DNA of 27,237 nt from positions 1-27,237 of the forward strand of contig JAWOLC010000005.1 in NCBI GenBank assembly GCA_033853925.1. The letters run 5' to 3'. This DNA comes from JANXPZ01 sp033853925 (GTDB lineage: Bacteria > Eisenbacteria > RBG-16-71-46). The position numbers and the translations under genes are program-made. The notes under the pieces were generated by a model. The model worked only from the letters and a program-made list of their open reading frames with translations. It was not told the DNA's origin and made no database searches. Of this stretch, positions 14,045-22,072 are shown one piece after another. The first letter of the stretch is position 1. The number at the start of each line of letters is the position of its first letter.

Positions 14045-14243
14045 GATGACACCTCCAGCCTAGTCATTGTGCCCGAAAAGCGCCGGAGTGGGAAACGCGG
14101 GCCCGGCCCGGTGCTGTTCCGCAACGAGAGTGACACCCCCGAACGTCGCAGTGGACAGGACGCCACGAGCCGACCACTCATGGGAGCCCAAGAGGGCGGT
14201 GCGGCTGGCCGCGGTCCGCGAGCCGCGCGGCGGCCGGCCTCCC

Positions 14244-16370
14244 TCATCCGGTCAGCGCCACCCCGAGCGGCTCCTCGTACTGCGCCAGCAGCGCCTCGCG
14301 CAGGGGGGCGTGCTCCGGCCGCGCCAGGAGCGGATCCGCCGTCACCAGCGTCCGCGCCGCCGCTCGCGTCTCCTCCAGCAGCGCCACGTCCCGCGCCGGG
14401 TCCACCAGCTTGAAGCGCGGCAGGCCGCTCTGCCGCGTCCCCCACATCTCGCCCGGGCCCCGCAGCTTCAGGTCGGCCTCGGCCAGCTCGAAGCCATCCG
14501 TGGTGCGGGCCATGACCGCCAGCCGCTCGCGCGCGGTGGCCGAGGCCGCGGGCCCCGCCACCAGCACGCACACCGAGCGGTGCGCGCCGCGCCCCACGCG
14601 CCCGCGGAGCTGGTGGAGCTGCGTGAGCCCGAAGCGCTCGGCGTTCTCCACCACCATGAGGGTCGCGTTGGGCACGTCCACACCCACCTCGACCACCGTG
14701 GTGGTGACCAGCGCCTGCACCTCGTTGCGGGCGAACGCCTCCATCGCGGCCTGCTTGGCCTCGGCCTTCATGCGACCGTGCAGCAGGCCGATCTTCCAGG
14801 GCTTGAGCTGCGGGTGGCCGGCCAGCCGCTCGAACTCGGCCTCGGCCGCCCGCGCCTCGGCGCGGCCGCCTTCCTCGATGAGAGGCACGACCACGAAGGC
14901 CTGCCGGCCCGCCTCCAGCTCGCGCGCCAGGAACTCGATCACCTGCGGGAACTTCTCCTCCCCCGTGACGCGCGTGACCAGGCGCCCGCGCCCGGCGGGC
15001 AGGGCCCGCAGGGTGCTCACCGCCAGATCGCCGTAGTAGGTGAGCATGAGCGTGCGCGGGATGGGCGTGGCGGTGAGCACGAGCACGTCGGGAATGACGC
15101 CCTTGCTGGCGAGGGTGGCCCGCTGGCGCACGCCGAAGCGATGCTGCTCGTCCACGATGGCCAGCGCCAGGTCGGGGATCTTCACCTTCTCCTCGAGGAG
15201 CGCGTGCGTGCCCACGATCAGCAGCGGCGCCGCCTCCCCCAGGCGGGCCGCGAGGGCGCGGCGCTCGGCCGCGGGCGTCGCGCCCGTGAGGACCGCCACC
15301 TCCGCGCCCACCGGAGCCGCGAGCCCGGCGAGCGTGGCCGCGTGCTGACGGGCCAGGATCTCCGTCGGGGCCATGAAGGCCGCCTGATGCCCCGCCTCCA
15401 GCGCGTGCAGGGCGGCCAGGAACGCCACGACGGTCTTGCCGCTCCCCACGTCCCCGAGGAGCATGCGGTGCATGGGCGCTCCCCGCCGCATGTCGGACAC
15501 GATCTCCGCCAGTGCCCGGCGCTGATCGGCGGTGAGGGGGAAGGGCAGGGCAGCGATCGCCCGGGCCGCCAGACGGCCCTCTCCCGCCGTGCGCATGCCC
15601 CGTCCCTCCTGGGCGAGGGCCTGCCGCCGCACCTCGAGCACGGTCTGGAGGAGGAACAGCTCCTCGAAGCCCAGGCGGCGCCGGGCTCGGCCCAGCGCCT
15701 CCTCGTCCTCGGGGAAGTGGATCTGACGGAGCGCCTCGGCCAGCGGCGCCAGCCCCCGCTCGCGCACGACCTCGGACGGGAGGGGATCGGGCACGGCGTC
15801 GGCCGCCGCCTCCAGCGCCAGGCTCACCGCCCGTCGCAGGCCCCGCGCGCTGAGCCCCTTGGTGAGCGCGTGCACGGGAACGAGCCGCCCCACGTGCAGC
15901 AGCTCGGCCACCTCGCCCTCGACCACCTCGAAGAGCGGGTTCAGCATGCGGTGCTCGAACGGATCCAGCTCGCCGCTCACCACCACCCGCGCGCCCCGGG
16001 TCAGGGTGCGGGCGAGGAACGGCTGGCCGAAGAAGTAGAGCCCCAGCCGCTCGCGGCCGCCGTCCTCGAGCGCCACCACGAAGTCGGTGCGCCCCGCGCG
16101 CGTGCGGACCGCCGCGGCGCTGTGCACCGTGCCTTCGACGGTCACGAACTCCCCGGGCTTCAGATCCGCGATGCGCACGAAGCGGCGGGCGTCGAGCCAG
16201 GTGCGCGGGTAGTGGCGCATCAGGTGCTCGAGGGTGACGAGGCCGAGGCTCTCGAACCGCTCGGCGCGCCGGGGGCCCACGCCCGGCAGGTACTGCACGC
16301 GCGAGGAGGGAACGAGCGCCGGCCTGCCGGCCGAGACCGAGCGACGCGGGGCGGTCGGGAGGGGCGACAT
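14244..16370 (-). CDS. recG: ATP-dependent DNA helicase RecG
   Basis: RecG is a branch-migration helicase that remodels stalled forks and Holliday junctions. The 708-residue protein (usual length about 690) has an N-terminal wedge/OB region with PGVGPRRAERF (about 29-39) and a helicase core with Walker A GDVGSGKT (306-313), Walker B DEQH (407-410), LTATPIPRT, and the RecG C-terminal QLHQLRGRVGRG motif. The start is uncertain: ATG 16370 and ATG 16391 are both possible and neither has a good ribosome binding site. The frame extends to 16616, but that part is Arg/Pro-rich and runs into the rpmB promoter. It is divergent from rpmB. Confidence 0.96.
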   Translation of the reverse strand: MSPLPTAPRRSVSAGRPALVPSSRVQYLPGVGPRRAERFESLGLVTLEHLMRHYPRTWLDARRFVRIADLKPGEFVTVEGTVHSAAAVRTRAGRTDFVVALEDGGRERLGLYFFGQPFLARTLTRGARVVVSGELDPFEHRMLNPLFEVVEGEVAELLHVGRLVPVHALTKGLSARGLRRAVSLALEAAADAVPDPLPSEVVRERGLAPLAEALRQIHFPEDEEALGRARRRLGFEELFLLQTVLEVRRQALAQEGRGMRTAGEGRLAARAIAALPFPLTADQRRALAEIVSDMRRGAPMHRMLLGDVGSGKTVVAFLAALHALEAGHQAAFMAPTEILARQHAATLAGLAAPVGAEVAVLTGATPAAERRALAARLGEAAPLLIVGTHALLEEKVKIPDLALAIVDEQHRFGVRQRATLASKGVIPDVLVLTATPIPRTLMLTYYGDLAVSTLRALPAGRGRLVTRVTGEEKFPQVIEFLARELEAGRQAFVVVPLIEEGGRAEARAAEAEFERLAGHPQLKPWKIGLLHGRMKAEAKQAAMEAFARNEVQALVTTTVVEVGVDVPNATLMVVENAERFGLTQLHQLRGRVGRGAHRSVCVLVAGPAASATARERLAVMARTTDGFELAEADLKLRGPGEMWGTRQSGLPRFKLVDPARDVALLEETRAAARTLVTADPLLARPEHAPLREALLAQYEEPLGVALTG

Positions 16371-16563
16371 ACGCGGGTCAATGTCGCACATTTGCCGCGG
16401 GACTGCCGCCCCGCCAGGGGGAACGCGGCCGCTCGGGCGGACGGCTCTCCGAGACCTCGACGGCGATGGGCGCCGGGGGGCGCGCAGCGGCGCCGGGAGG
16501 CGCGGACGGGCGCGACTCGGCCGCGGCCAACGGGTCCGGGCCCGCGCCGCGGGGCAGGCGCGC

Positions 16564-16592
16564 TTTACGCGTGCGGCCGCGGCTGGTATAGT
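16564..16592 (+). promoter_or_regulatory. Sigma-70-like promoter of rpmB
   Basis: TTTACG (16564-16569) and TATAGT (16587-16592) are separated by exactly 17 bp and match the -35 and -10 consensus at 4 and 5 of 6 positions. TATAGT stands out in this GC-rich sequence. Transcription would begin near 16599 and give a leader of about 48 nt ahead of the rpmB start. Confidence 0.75.
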
Positions 16593-16633
16593 CCGGGGCT
16601 CGTTTGGCCCGTGCATGGCCCGGGTTCGTCGTC

Positions 16634-16642
16634 AGGAGGTGA
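16634..16642 (+). promoter_or_regulatory. Strong Shine-Dalgarno that fixes the rpmB UUG start
   Basis: AGGAGGTGA is fully complementary to the 16S rRNA 3' end and lies a few bases before TTG 16647. It identifies the TTG as the true start, which start-codon-restricted gene finding would miss. Confidence 0.85.
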
Positions 16643-16646
16643 CTTC

Positions 16647-16871
16647 TTGGCTCAGCGATGTGCGGTCTGCGGCAAAGGCGCCATGTCGGGCCACAACGTG
16701 AGCCACGCTCACAACCTGACCAAGCGCGTCTGGAACCCCAACCTCCAGCGGGTGCGCGCGCTCGTGGACGGACGGGTCAAGAACCTGGATGTGTGCACGC
16801 GCTGCCTGCGCACCGGCAAGGTGCAGCGGGCGGCGCGAGGCCTGCGCAAGGCCGCCGCGCCCACGTCCTAG
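16647..16871 (+). CDS. rpmB: 50S ribosomal protein L28, UUG start
   Basis: L28 is a structural protein of the large ribosomal subunit. The 74-residue protein opens with M(TTG)AQRCAVCGKG, then has the family signature VSHAHNLTKRVWNPNLQ (about 19-35), and ends in a basic tail. It keeps two CxxC pairs, CAVC and CTRC, so it is the zinc-binding form of L28. The start is TTG 16647, chosen from AGGAGGTGA upstream and the exact family N-terminus; the frame runs on far upstream, but that is the antisense shadow of recG. It is monocistronic, with its own promoter, and converges with the TPR gene 82 bp downstream. The pairing of rpmB and recG is common in bacteria. Confidence 0.96.
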   Translation: MAQRCAVCGKGAMSGHNVSHAHNLTKRVWNPNLQRVRALVDGRVKNLDVCTRCLRTGKVQRAARGLRKAAAPTS

Positions 16872-16953
16872 CGTCCCGCCCCGGGAGCAGCTTGACGGAT
16901 CTCGGGGCCCGCGCGGCCCGGGCGGCGCCCTCTCGCGCGCCCGCGCGGCGGGG

Positions 16954-18618
16954 TCAGGCTCGTGGCCCTTCTCCCGCTCTCCGAACGGCCAGCAGCTCCC
17001 GCCACTGCAATTGCTGGCGCGGCAGGGCGTGCAGCGGGTCCAGCGCGAGGGCGCTGGCGAATTCCGCGTCCGCCTCCTTCGCCCGGCCCAGCGCGAGCAG
17101 CGCCCAGCCCAGATCGGCACGCGCCGCCGCGTAGAGCGGGTTCACGGCCACGGCCGCTCGCAGCGGCTCTTCGGCACCGGCCGGGTCGCCCCGCAGGAGA
17201 CGCACCCGCCCGAGCTGGGCCTGGGCGTCGGGCCAGTCGGGGTGCCGGGCGACGAACTCGCCGATCAGCTCCTCGGCGGCCGGGGCGTGCCCGAGGGCCA
17301 GCTCCACGGCCGCCAGCTCCAGCACCGCCGCGTCGTAGCCGGGCTTGAGGGTCAGTGCCTTGCGATAGGCCTCCCTCGCCTCCTCCAGGCGCCCCTGCAC
17401 GCGCCTCGCCCGAGCCAGGGCGAGCTGCAGATCCGGGTACTCCGGCTGCACGGCCAGGGCGCGCTGGATGTCCTCGTCGATCCCCCCCGCCTCGCCCACC
17501 TCGAGGGCGAGCGCCGCCTGGCTCAGCGCGTCGGGCGGGATCTCGCGGTCGCGCACCAGCCCCCGCCGCACGCAGCGCAGGGCGTCGTCGTGCCGCCCGA
17601 GCGCGTGGTAGAGAAGCCCGAGCAGGCGCTGGGCCCGCGCGAACTGCCGGTTGAGCTGGACGGCGCGCTCCAGCGGCACCAGGGCCGCGGCGAAGTCGCC
17701 GGCGCGAAAGCGGGCGAGCCCCAGCCAGAAGTGGAGGTCCGGGTAGTCGGGGAAGGCCTCGAGCGCCGCCTCGACGTGGGCGGCGGCCTCCCGGGCCGCT
17801 CCCTGCTCGAGATGCGCCCGCGCCGCGAGCAGTCGCGCCTCGAGGTAGTGCGGGTTGATCTTGAGCGCCGCGTCGAGCTGGGCCAGAGCCTCCGGCAGGC
17901 GTCCGGCCTCGAGCAGCAGACCACCGAGCCGACAGCGCAGGTCCGCGTATCCCGGACGCTCCGCGACCGCCAGCTCGATCTCGGCGATCGCCCCGGCCAG
18001 GTCGCCGGCGTGGTAGCGCTCGAGGCCCCGGTCCACGTGCGTGCTCTCCGGCGGAGCCGCCCCCGGCCCGCCCGTCAGCGCCGCGAGCAATCCCTGCCAG
18101 TCCGCGGCGCCCCACTCGGAGACGCTCGCGGCCACGAGCCCCGGAGGCAGCTCGACGCCCAGAGCGAGCGCCTGGTTGAGCGCCTCCACCGCGCGCGGCC
18201 GATCGCCCAGCTGCGAGCGGCAGACGCCGAGCAGGAGCAGCGCCTCCACGTAGCGCGGGTGCTCGGCGAGGGCCAGGTCCAGCTCGGCCACCGCTTCCGG
18301 CAGCCGTCCCGAGCGCTGGAAGATCCGCGCTCGGTAGTAGCGCAGGTCGGGGAAGGAGGGATTCTGCTCGAGAGCCCTGGCGAACTGCTCCTCGGCCCTG
18401 CCGTACTGGCCGGCGTGGAAGAACGCGAGCCCCAGGTGGGCGCGAGCCTCGGCGGCGTAGCAGAGCGCCAGGCTGTGGTCGGGATCGCTGGGATCCCGCA
18501 CCTCGGCCAGCGCCGCCTCGAACTCGACCGCCGCCTGCTCGTACTCCCCGCGGTTGAAGTGCACCATGCCGCGGTTGTAGCGGCGGTTGTGCGCCCACTT
18601 GAGCAGATTCGAGAACAC
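16954..18618 (-). CDS. Large TPR-repeat protein following ftsZ
   Basis: This 554-residue protein is built almost wholly of about 12-14 tetratricopeptide-type repeats, for example LGLAFFHAGQYGRAEEQFAR near residue 62, with Pro-rich turns between helices. One interruption at about 178-200 is Gly/Ala-rich and may be a hinge. The N-terminus FSNLLKWAHNRRYNRG is basic and amphipathic with no clear signal peptide, so the protein is probably cytoplasmic or peripheral. It starts at GTG 18618 with GGGGAG five bases upstream. It begins 75 bp after ftsZ on the same strand and is likely co-transcribed with it. TPR proteins are scaffolds; a role in division or envelope assembly is suggested only by position. 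Confidence 0.88.
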   Translation of the reverse strand: MFSNLLKWAHNRRYNRGMVHFNRGEYEQAAVEFEAALAEVRDPSDPDHSLALCYAAEARAHLGLAFFHAGQYGRAEEQFARALEQNPSFPDLRYYRARIFQRSGRLPEAVAELDLALAEHPRYVEALLLLGVCRSQLGDRPRAVEALNQALALGVELPPGLVAASVSEWGAADWQGLLAALTGGPGAAPPESTHVDRGLERYHAGDLAGAIAEIELAVAERPGYADLRCRLGGLLLEAGRLPEALAQLDAALKINPHYLEARLLAARAHLEQGAAREAAAHVEAALEAFPDYPDLHFWLGLARFRAGDFAAALVPLERAVQLNRQFARAQRLLGLLYHALGRHDDALRCVRRGLVRDREIPPDALSQAALALEVGEAGGIDEDIQRALAVQPEYPDLQLALARARRVQGRLEEAREAYRKALTLKPGYDAAVLELAAVELALGHAPAAEELIGEFVARHPDWPDAQAQLGRVRLLRGDPAGAEEPLRAAVAVNPLYAAARADLGWALLALGRAKEADAEFASALALDPLHALPRQQLQWRELLAVRRAGEGPRA

Positions 18619-18693
18619 GCTCGCTCCCCTCCCCGGGCCGCGAGGCAGGGGACCGCGCCGCGTCCCCCCTCTCCGCGCGGCCGGCGAAGAGTC

Positions 18694-19821
18694 TCAGTCC
18701 ATCTGCCGCCTCAGGAACGCCGGCACCTCGAGGGAGTCGCCGTTCCTCCGCCCGTGGCCCCAGCGCTCGCGGGCGCCGACGCCGACCTCGTCGCCCCACG
18801 GCTGCGGGCGCTTGTACTCCTCCGCCTCCGCGCCGCGGCCCTTGTCGGCGCGGGCGCGCGCCGCCTCGTGCCCGAAGCCGGTGGCGATCACCGTGATCAT
18901 GATCTCGCCGTCCATGTTGGGATCGATCACCGCGCCGAAGATGACGTTCGCGTCCTCGCCCGCCGCGCTCACGACCACGCTGGCCGCCTCGTTCACCTCG
19001 TGCAGCGTCAGATCGCGGCCGCCCGTGATGTTCACCAGCACGCCCTCGGCGCCGCTGATCGACACGTCCTCGAGCAGCGGGCTCGAGACGGCCGACTGCG
19101 CCGCCTCGATCGCCCGGCCCGTCCCGGTGGCGCGCCCCGTGCCCATGAGCGCGTTGCCCCGGTTCGACATGACCGCCTTCACGTCGGCGAAGTCGAGGTT
19201 GACCAGGCCCGGCACGGTCACCAGGTCCGAGATTCCCTTCGTCGCCTTGAGCAGCACCTCGTCCGCCACGCTGAACGCGTCGGTGAGCGAGGTGGCCTTG
19301 TCCACGACGGCCAGCAGGCGCTCGTTCGGGATGATGATGAGGGTATCCACCTCGGCCCGCAGCTCGGCGAGCCCGTCCTCGGCCTGCCGCAGGCGGCGCC
19401 GCCCCTCGAAGGTGAAGGGCTTCGTCACCACGGCCACGGTCAGGGCCCCGCTCTGCTTGGCCAGGCGCGCGGCGACGGGCGCCGCGCCCGTGCCCGTGCC
19501 TCCCCCCATCCCCGCGGTGATGAAGACCATGTCGCTGCCGGTCAGGGCGTCGGCGATCGGCTGCTCGTCCTCCTCGGCGGCGCGGCGGCCCTGCGTGGGA
19601 TCGCCACCCGAGCCCAGCCCGCGGGTCGTGGTCTTGCCGATCTGGATGCGATTGGGGGCGAGTGACTGGTTGAGGGCCTGGACGTCGGTGTTGGCGACGA
19701 TGAACTCGACGCCGCGCAGGCCGGCGCCGATCATGCGGTTCACGGCGTTGCCGCCGGCCCCTCCGACGCCAATGACTTTGAGCTTGGCCGAGGTGGTGCT
19801 GTCGATCTCCAGTTCGAACAT
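18694..19821 (-). CDS. ftsZ: Cell division protein FtsZ
   Basis: FtsZ is the tubulin-like GTPase that forms the division ring. The 375-residue protein shows the N-terminal VIGVGGAGGNAVNRM (17-30), the GTP-binding GGGTGTG (106-112), the T7 synergy-loop NLDFADV (207-213), a disordered linker, and the C-terminal peptide EVPAFLRRQ that binds FtsA and other partners. I chose ATG 19821 because GGGAG lies eight bases upstream; the in-frame ATG at 19842 has no ribosome binding site. A 120-bp gap separates it from ftsA, unlike the overlaps elsewhere in the cluster, leaving room for a separate promoter. Confidence 0.98.
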   Translation of the reverse strand: MFELEIDSTTSAKLKVIGVGGAGGNAVNRMIGAGLRGVEFIVANTDVQALNQSLAPNRIQIGKTTTRGLGSGGDPTQGRRAAEEDEQPIADALTGSDMVFITAGMGGGTGTGAAPVAARLAKQSGALTVAVVTKPFTFEGRRRLRQAEDGLAELRAEVDTLIIIPNERLLAVVDKATSLTDAFSVADEVLLKATKGISDLVTVPGLVNLDFADVKAVMSNRGNALMGTGRATGTGRAIEAAQSAVSSPLLEDVSISGAEGVLVNITGGRDLTLHEVNEAASVVVSAAGEDANVIFGAVIDPNMDGEIMITVIATGFGHEAARARADKGRGAEAEEYKRPQPWGDEVGVGARERWGHGRRNGDSLEVPAFLRRQMD

Positions 19822-19879
19822 GGGCACGACTCCCTGTGCCATCCCGCGTGGGGTCCGCCCCGGCGCCGGGCGTGCGAGG

Positions 19880-19891
19880 CTCCGGCCGGAG
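19880..19891. repeat. 12-bp palindrome in the ftsA-ftsZ gap
   Basis: CTCCGGCCGGAG is a perfect inverted repeat in the only sizeable gap of the ftsA-ftsZ segment. It could be a regulator site or a small RNA hairpin; in such GC-rich sequence it may also be chance. Confidence 0.3.
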
Positions 19892-19941
19892 GCTCCACCG
19901 CGGGGATCAGGCGGTGATGGGTGAACGGCGGACGACGCTCC

Positions 19942-21195
19942 TCACGAGTAGATCATTCTCTTCAACCACCCCAGCGGGTCGGCCAGGGCACGGCGCGGCT
20001 CGGCGCTGGCCCGCCTCTCCCGGCCGTTCTCCTCGCCGCCCTCGCTCCGCAGGGCATGGAGCACGAGCCCCACGCCGGTCGAGAAGCGCGGATCGGCGAC
20101 GTTGGCCGACAGTCCGCCCAGGCCCTGGGGCGCTCCCAGGCGCACGGGCATCTCGAACACCTGCTCGGCCAGCTCGACGACGCCCGGCATGAGGGAGGTG
20201 CCGCCCGTGAGGACGACGCCGCCGCCGAGCAGCTCCGCGAAGTGGTTCTTCTTCACCTCCTTGTTGGCCAGCTGGAAGATCTCCTCCATGCGCGGCTCGA
20301 TCATCGAGGCCAGCACGTGGCGGGCGATCTCGCGGTCGGCGCGCCCGCCCACGCCCGAGACGGAGATCGTGTCCGTGCTCGGGACCAGGGAGGCGAGCGC
20401 GCAGCCGTGCTGGATCTTGACGGCCTCGGCCTTGTCGATGGGCGTGCGCAGGCCGATGGCGATGTCGTTCGTCACGTTGGCGCCGCCGAAGGGGACGATG
20501 GCCGTGTGCCGGATGGAGCCCTCGAAGAAGACGGCGACGTCGGTGGTGCCGCCGCCGATGTCGAGCACGACCACGCCCAGGTTGCGCTCGTCGTCGCCCA
20601 GCACGGCGTGGCTCGAGGCCAGCGGCTCGAGGACCAGGTCGAACACCTTGAGCCCGGCCCGCTGGATCGAGCGGCAGATGTTCTTGGCCGAGGTCACGGC
20701 GCCGGTGATGATGTGCACCTCGGCCTCCAGGCGCACGCCGCTCATCCCCACGGGATCCTTGATCCCGTCCTGGTCGTCGACGATGTACTCCTGCGGGATC
20801 ACGTGGATGATCTCGCGGTCCATGGGAATGGCGATCGTCTTGGCCGCCTCGATGACCCGGTCCACGTCCGCCGCGCCGATCTCGTTGTCCCGGCGCGAGA
20901 CCGCGATCACGCCGCGGCTGTTGATGCTGCGGATGTGGTCGCCGGCGATGCCCGCGTACACGCCCTTCACCGGCATGCCGGCCATGCGCTCGGCCTCGTC
21001 CACCGCGCGCTGGATGCTGGCCACCGTCTTCTCGAGGTCCACGACCACGCCGCGCCGGAGCCCCTCGCTCGGCGCGGTCCCCACGCCCACGACGCGCAGG
21101 TCCCCCGTGCCGTTGCCACCGGTGTCCGCGATGATGCAGGAGATCTTGGTGGTGCCGATGTCGAGGCCCACGTACGTCCGCGCTGCTTGACCCAT
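19942..21195 (-). CDS. ftsA: Cell division protein FtsA
   Basis: FtsA is the actin-like ATPase that tethers FtsZ to the membrane. The 417-residue protein has the phosphate-1 motif GLDIGTTKISCIIAD near the N-terminus, the 1C insertion domain region, the phosphate-2 VVLDIGGGTTDVA, and the adenosine motif GGVVLTGGTSLMPG. It ends with an amphipathic membrane-targeting helix, DPLGWLKRMIYS. ATG 21195 is preceded by AGGAGGT at ten bases; an in-frame GTG at 21207 overlaps that ribosome binding site and is rejected. It lies 28 bp after ftsQ. Confidence 0.97.
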   Translation of the reverse strand: MGQAARTYVGLDIGTTKISCIIADTGGNGTGDLRVVGVGTAPSEGLRRGVVVDLEKTVASIQRAVDEAERMAGMPVKGVYAGIAGDHIRSINSRGVIAVSRRDNEIGAADVDRVIEAAKTIAIPMDREIIHVIPQEYIVDDQDGIKDPVGMSGVRLEAEVHIITGAVTSAKNICRSIQRAGLKVFDLVLEPLASSHAVLGDDERNLGVVVLDIGGGTTDVAVFFEGSIRHTAIVPFGGANVTNDIAIGLRTPIDKAEAVKIQHGCALASLVPSTDTISVSGVGGRADREIARHVLASMIEPRMEEIFQLANKEVKKNHFAELLGGGVVLTGGTSLMPGVVELAEQVFEMPVRLGAPQGLGGLSANVADPRFSTGVGLVLHALRSEGGEENGRERRASAEPRRALADPLGWLKRMIYS

Positions 21196-21223
21196 GGTGC
21201 CGCTCACCTCCTTGTGAGGATGG

Positions 21224-22072
21224 TCAACCGCTGTGGCGGGGCTCGCCGGGCCCGGCGTCCGGCGCCGGCTCCCGGCCGGCGTCCGCCGGCCTCACCACGA
21301 CCTGATTCTCGAAGCGCAAGTCCACGTCCTCCGCCGCGATCCCCCGCTGCCGCAGGTCGGCCAGCACCACGCGCAGCTCCGAGAGCACCCGCGCGCCCGG
21401 GGGCCAGGCGGGGCCCAGCACCCGCGTGCCGCTCATGAGCAGGATGCCGGTGGCGCGCGGATCGGACACGTCCACCTCGGAGACCTCCCCCGCGAGCTGC
21501 AGCTCGCGCGCCGCCAGGGCCCGAACCCAGGCGAGCCCCCGCCGCACCTCGGGCGTGAGGACCTGGGTGCCCGCCCGCAGCCGCGAGAAATCGGGCCCGG
21601 TGAGGAGGGGCACGTCGGCCACCACGCCCCGCGCCAGCGGCGGCAGGAGCACGCCCGTGGAGTCCAGCTCCCAGGGCACGCCGTGCCGCACGAGGAGTAC
21701 CGGCTCGCGCTCGACGATGCGCACCCGCACTCCCCGCGGCCAGGCATGGCGAACGCTCGCTCGGGCGATGCGCGGGTCGAGGAGCAGGGCCTGGCGCGCG
21801 CGTGTGAGGTCGAGGCCGAAGAGCTCGTCGCCCACGTGGAGCCCCGCCATCTCGCCGATCCGGGACCCGTCCAGGTAGCGCGTGCCCTCGACCTGGATCT
21901 CGCGCACCACCGCCACGTGCTCGCGCAGCCACCGCCAGGGCAGGTGCGCGGCCACGAGCGCCAGCGCGGCGATCCCGGCGGCGGCGAAGGTCACGCGCAC
22001 CGGCCAGGGCCGGTGCCGCCGCGGCGGACGCCGGCGGGCGCGCTCGAGGGCTCGTCCCTGGTAGAGACCCAT
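21224..22072 (-). CDS. ftsQ: Cell division protein FtsQ (POTRA domain)
   Basis: FtsQ is a bitopic membrane protein that recruits FtsL/FtsB and septal synthases. The 282-residue protein has a basic cytoplasmic N-terminus, one TM helix at about 25-45 (FAAAGIAALALVAAHLPW), a POTRA domain starting at VREIQVEGTRYLDGSRI, then the FtsQ beta domain, and a Pro/Gly/Ala tail. ATG 22072 shares one base with the murC stop (TGATG), and GGGAGGG lies seven bases upstream. The position between murC and ftsA confirms the assignment despite low sequence conservation. Confidence 0.93.
   Translation of the reverse strand: MGLYQGRALERARRRPPRRHRPWPVRVTFAAAGIAALALVAAHLPWRWLREHVAVVREIQVEGTRYLDGSRIGEMAGLHVGDELFGLDLTRARQALLLDPRIARASVRHAWPRGVRVRIVEREPVLLVRHGVPWELDSTGVLLPPLARGVVADVPLLTGPDFSRLRAGTQVLTPEVRRGLAWVRALAARELQLAGEVSEVDVSDPRATGILLMSGTRVLGPAWPPGARVLSELRVVLADLRQRGIAAEDVDLRFENQVVVRPADAGREPAPDAGPGEPRHSG

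Noticed and set aside
14045..14243. GC-rich inverted repeats in the gap between recG and the zinc-ribbon gene as a terminator
   Set aside because: The repeats are imperfect and not followed by a T tract in either direction.
16371..16616. N-terminal extension of recG to an upstream ATG
   Set aside because: The added 82 residues are Arg/Pro/Ala repeats not found in RecG, and the extension crosses the rpmB promoter.
14067..16646. Very long plus-strand frame leading into rpmB
   Set aside because: It is the antisense shadow of recG; only the last 75 codons (from TTG 16647) are a real gene.
16789..19665. Long plus-strand frame of more than 900 codons
   Set aside because: Antisense to the TPR gene and ftsZ. 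Its translation is Gln/Arg/His-rich, as expected for the reverse strand of GC-rich genes.
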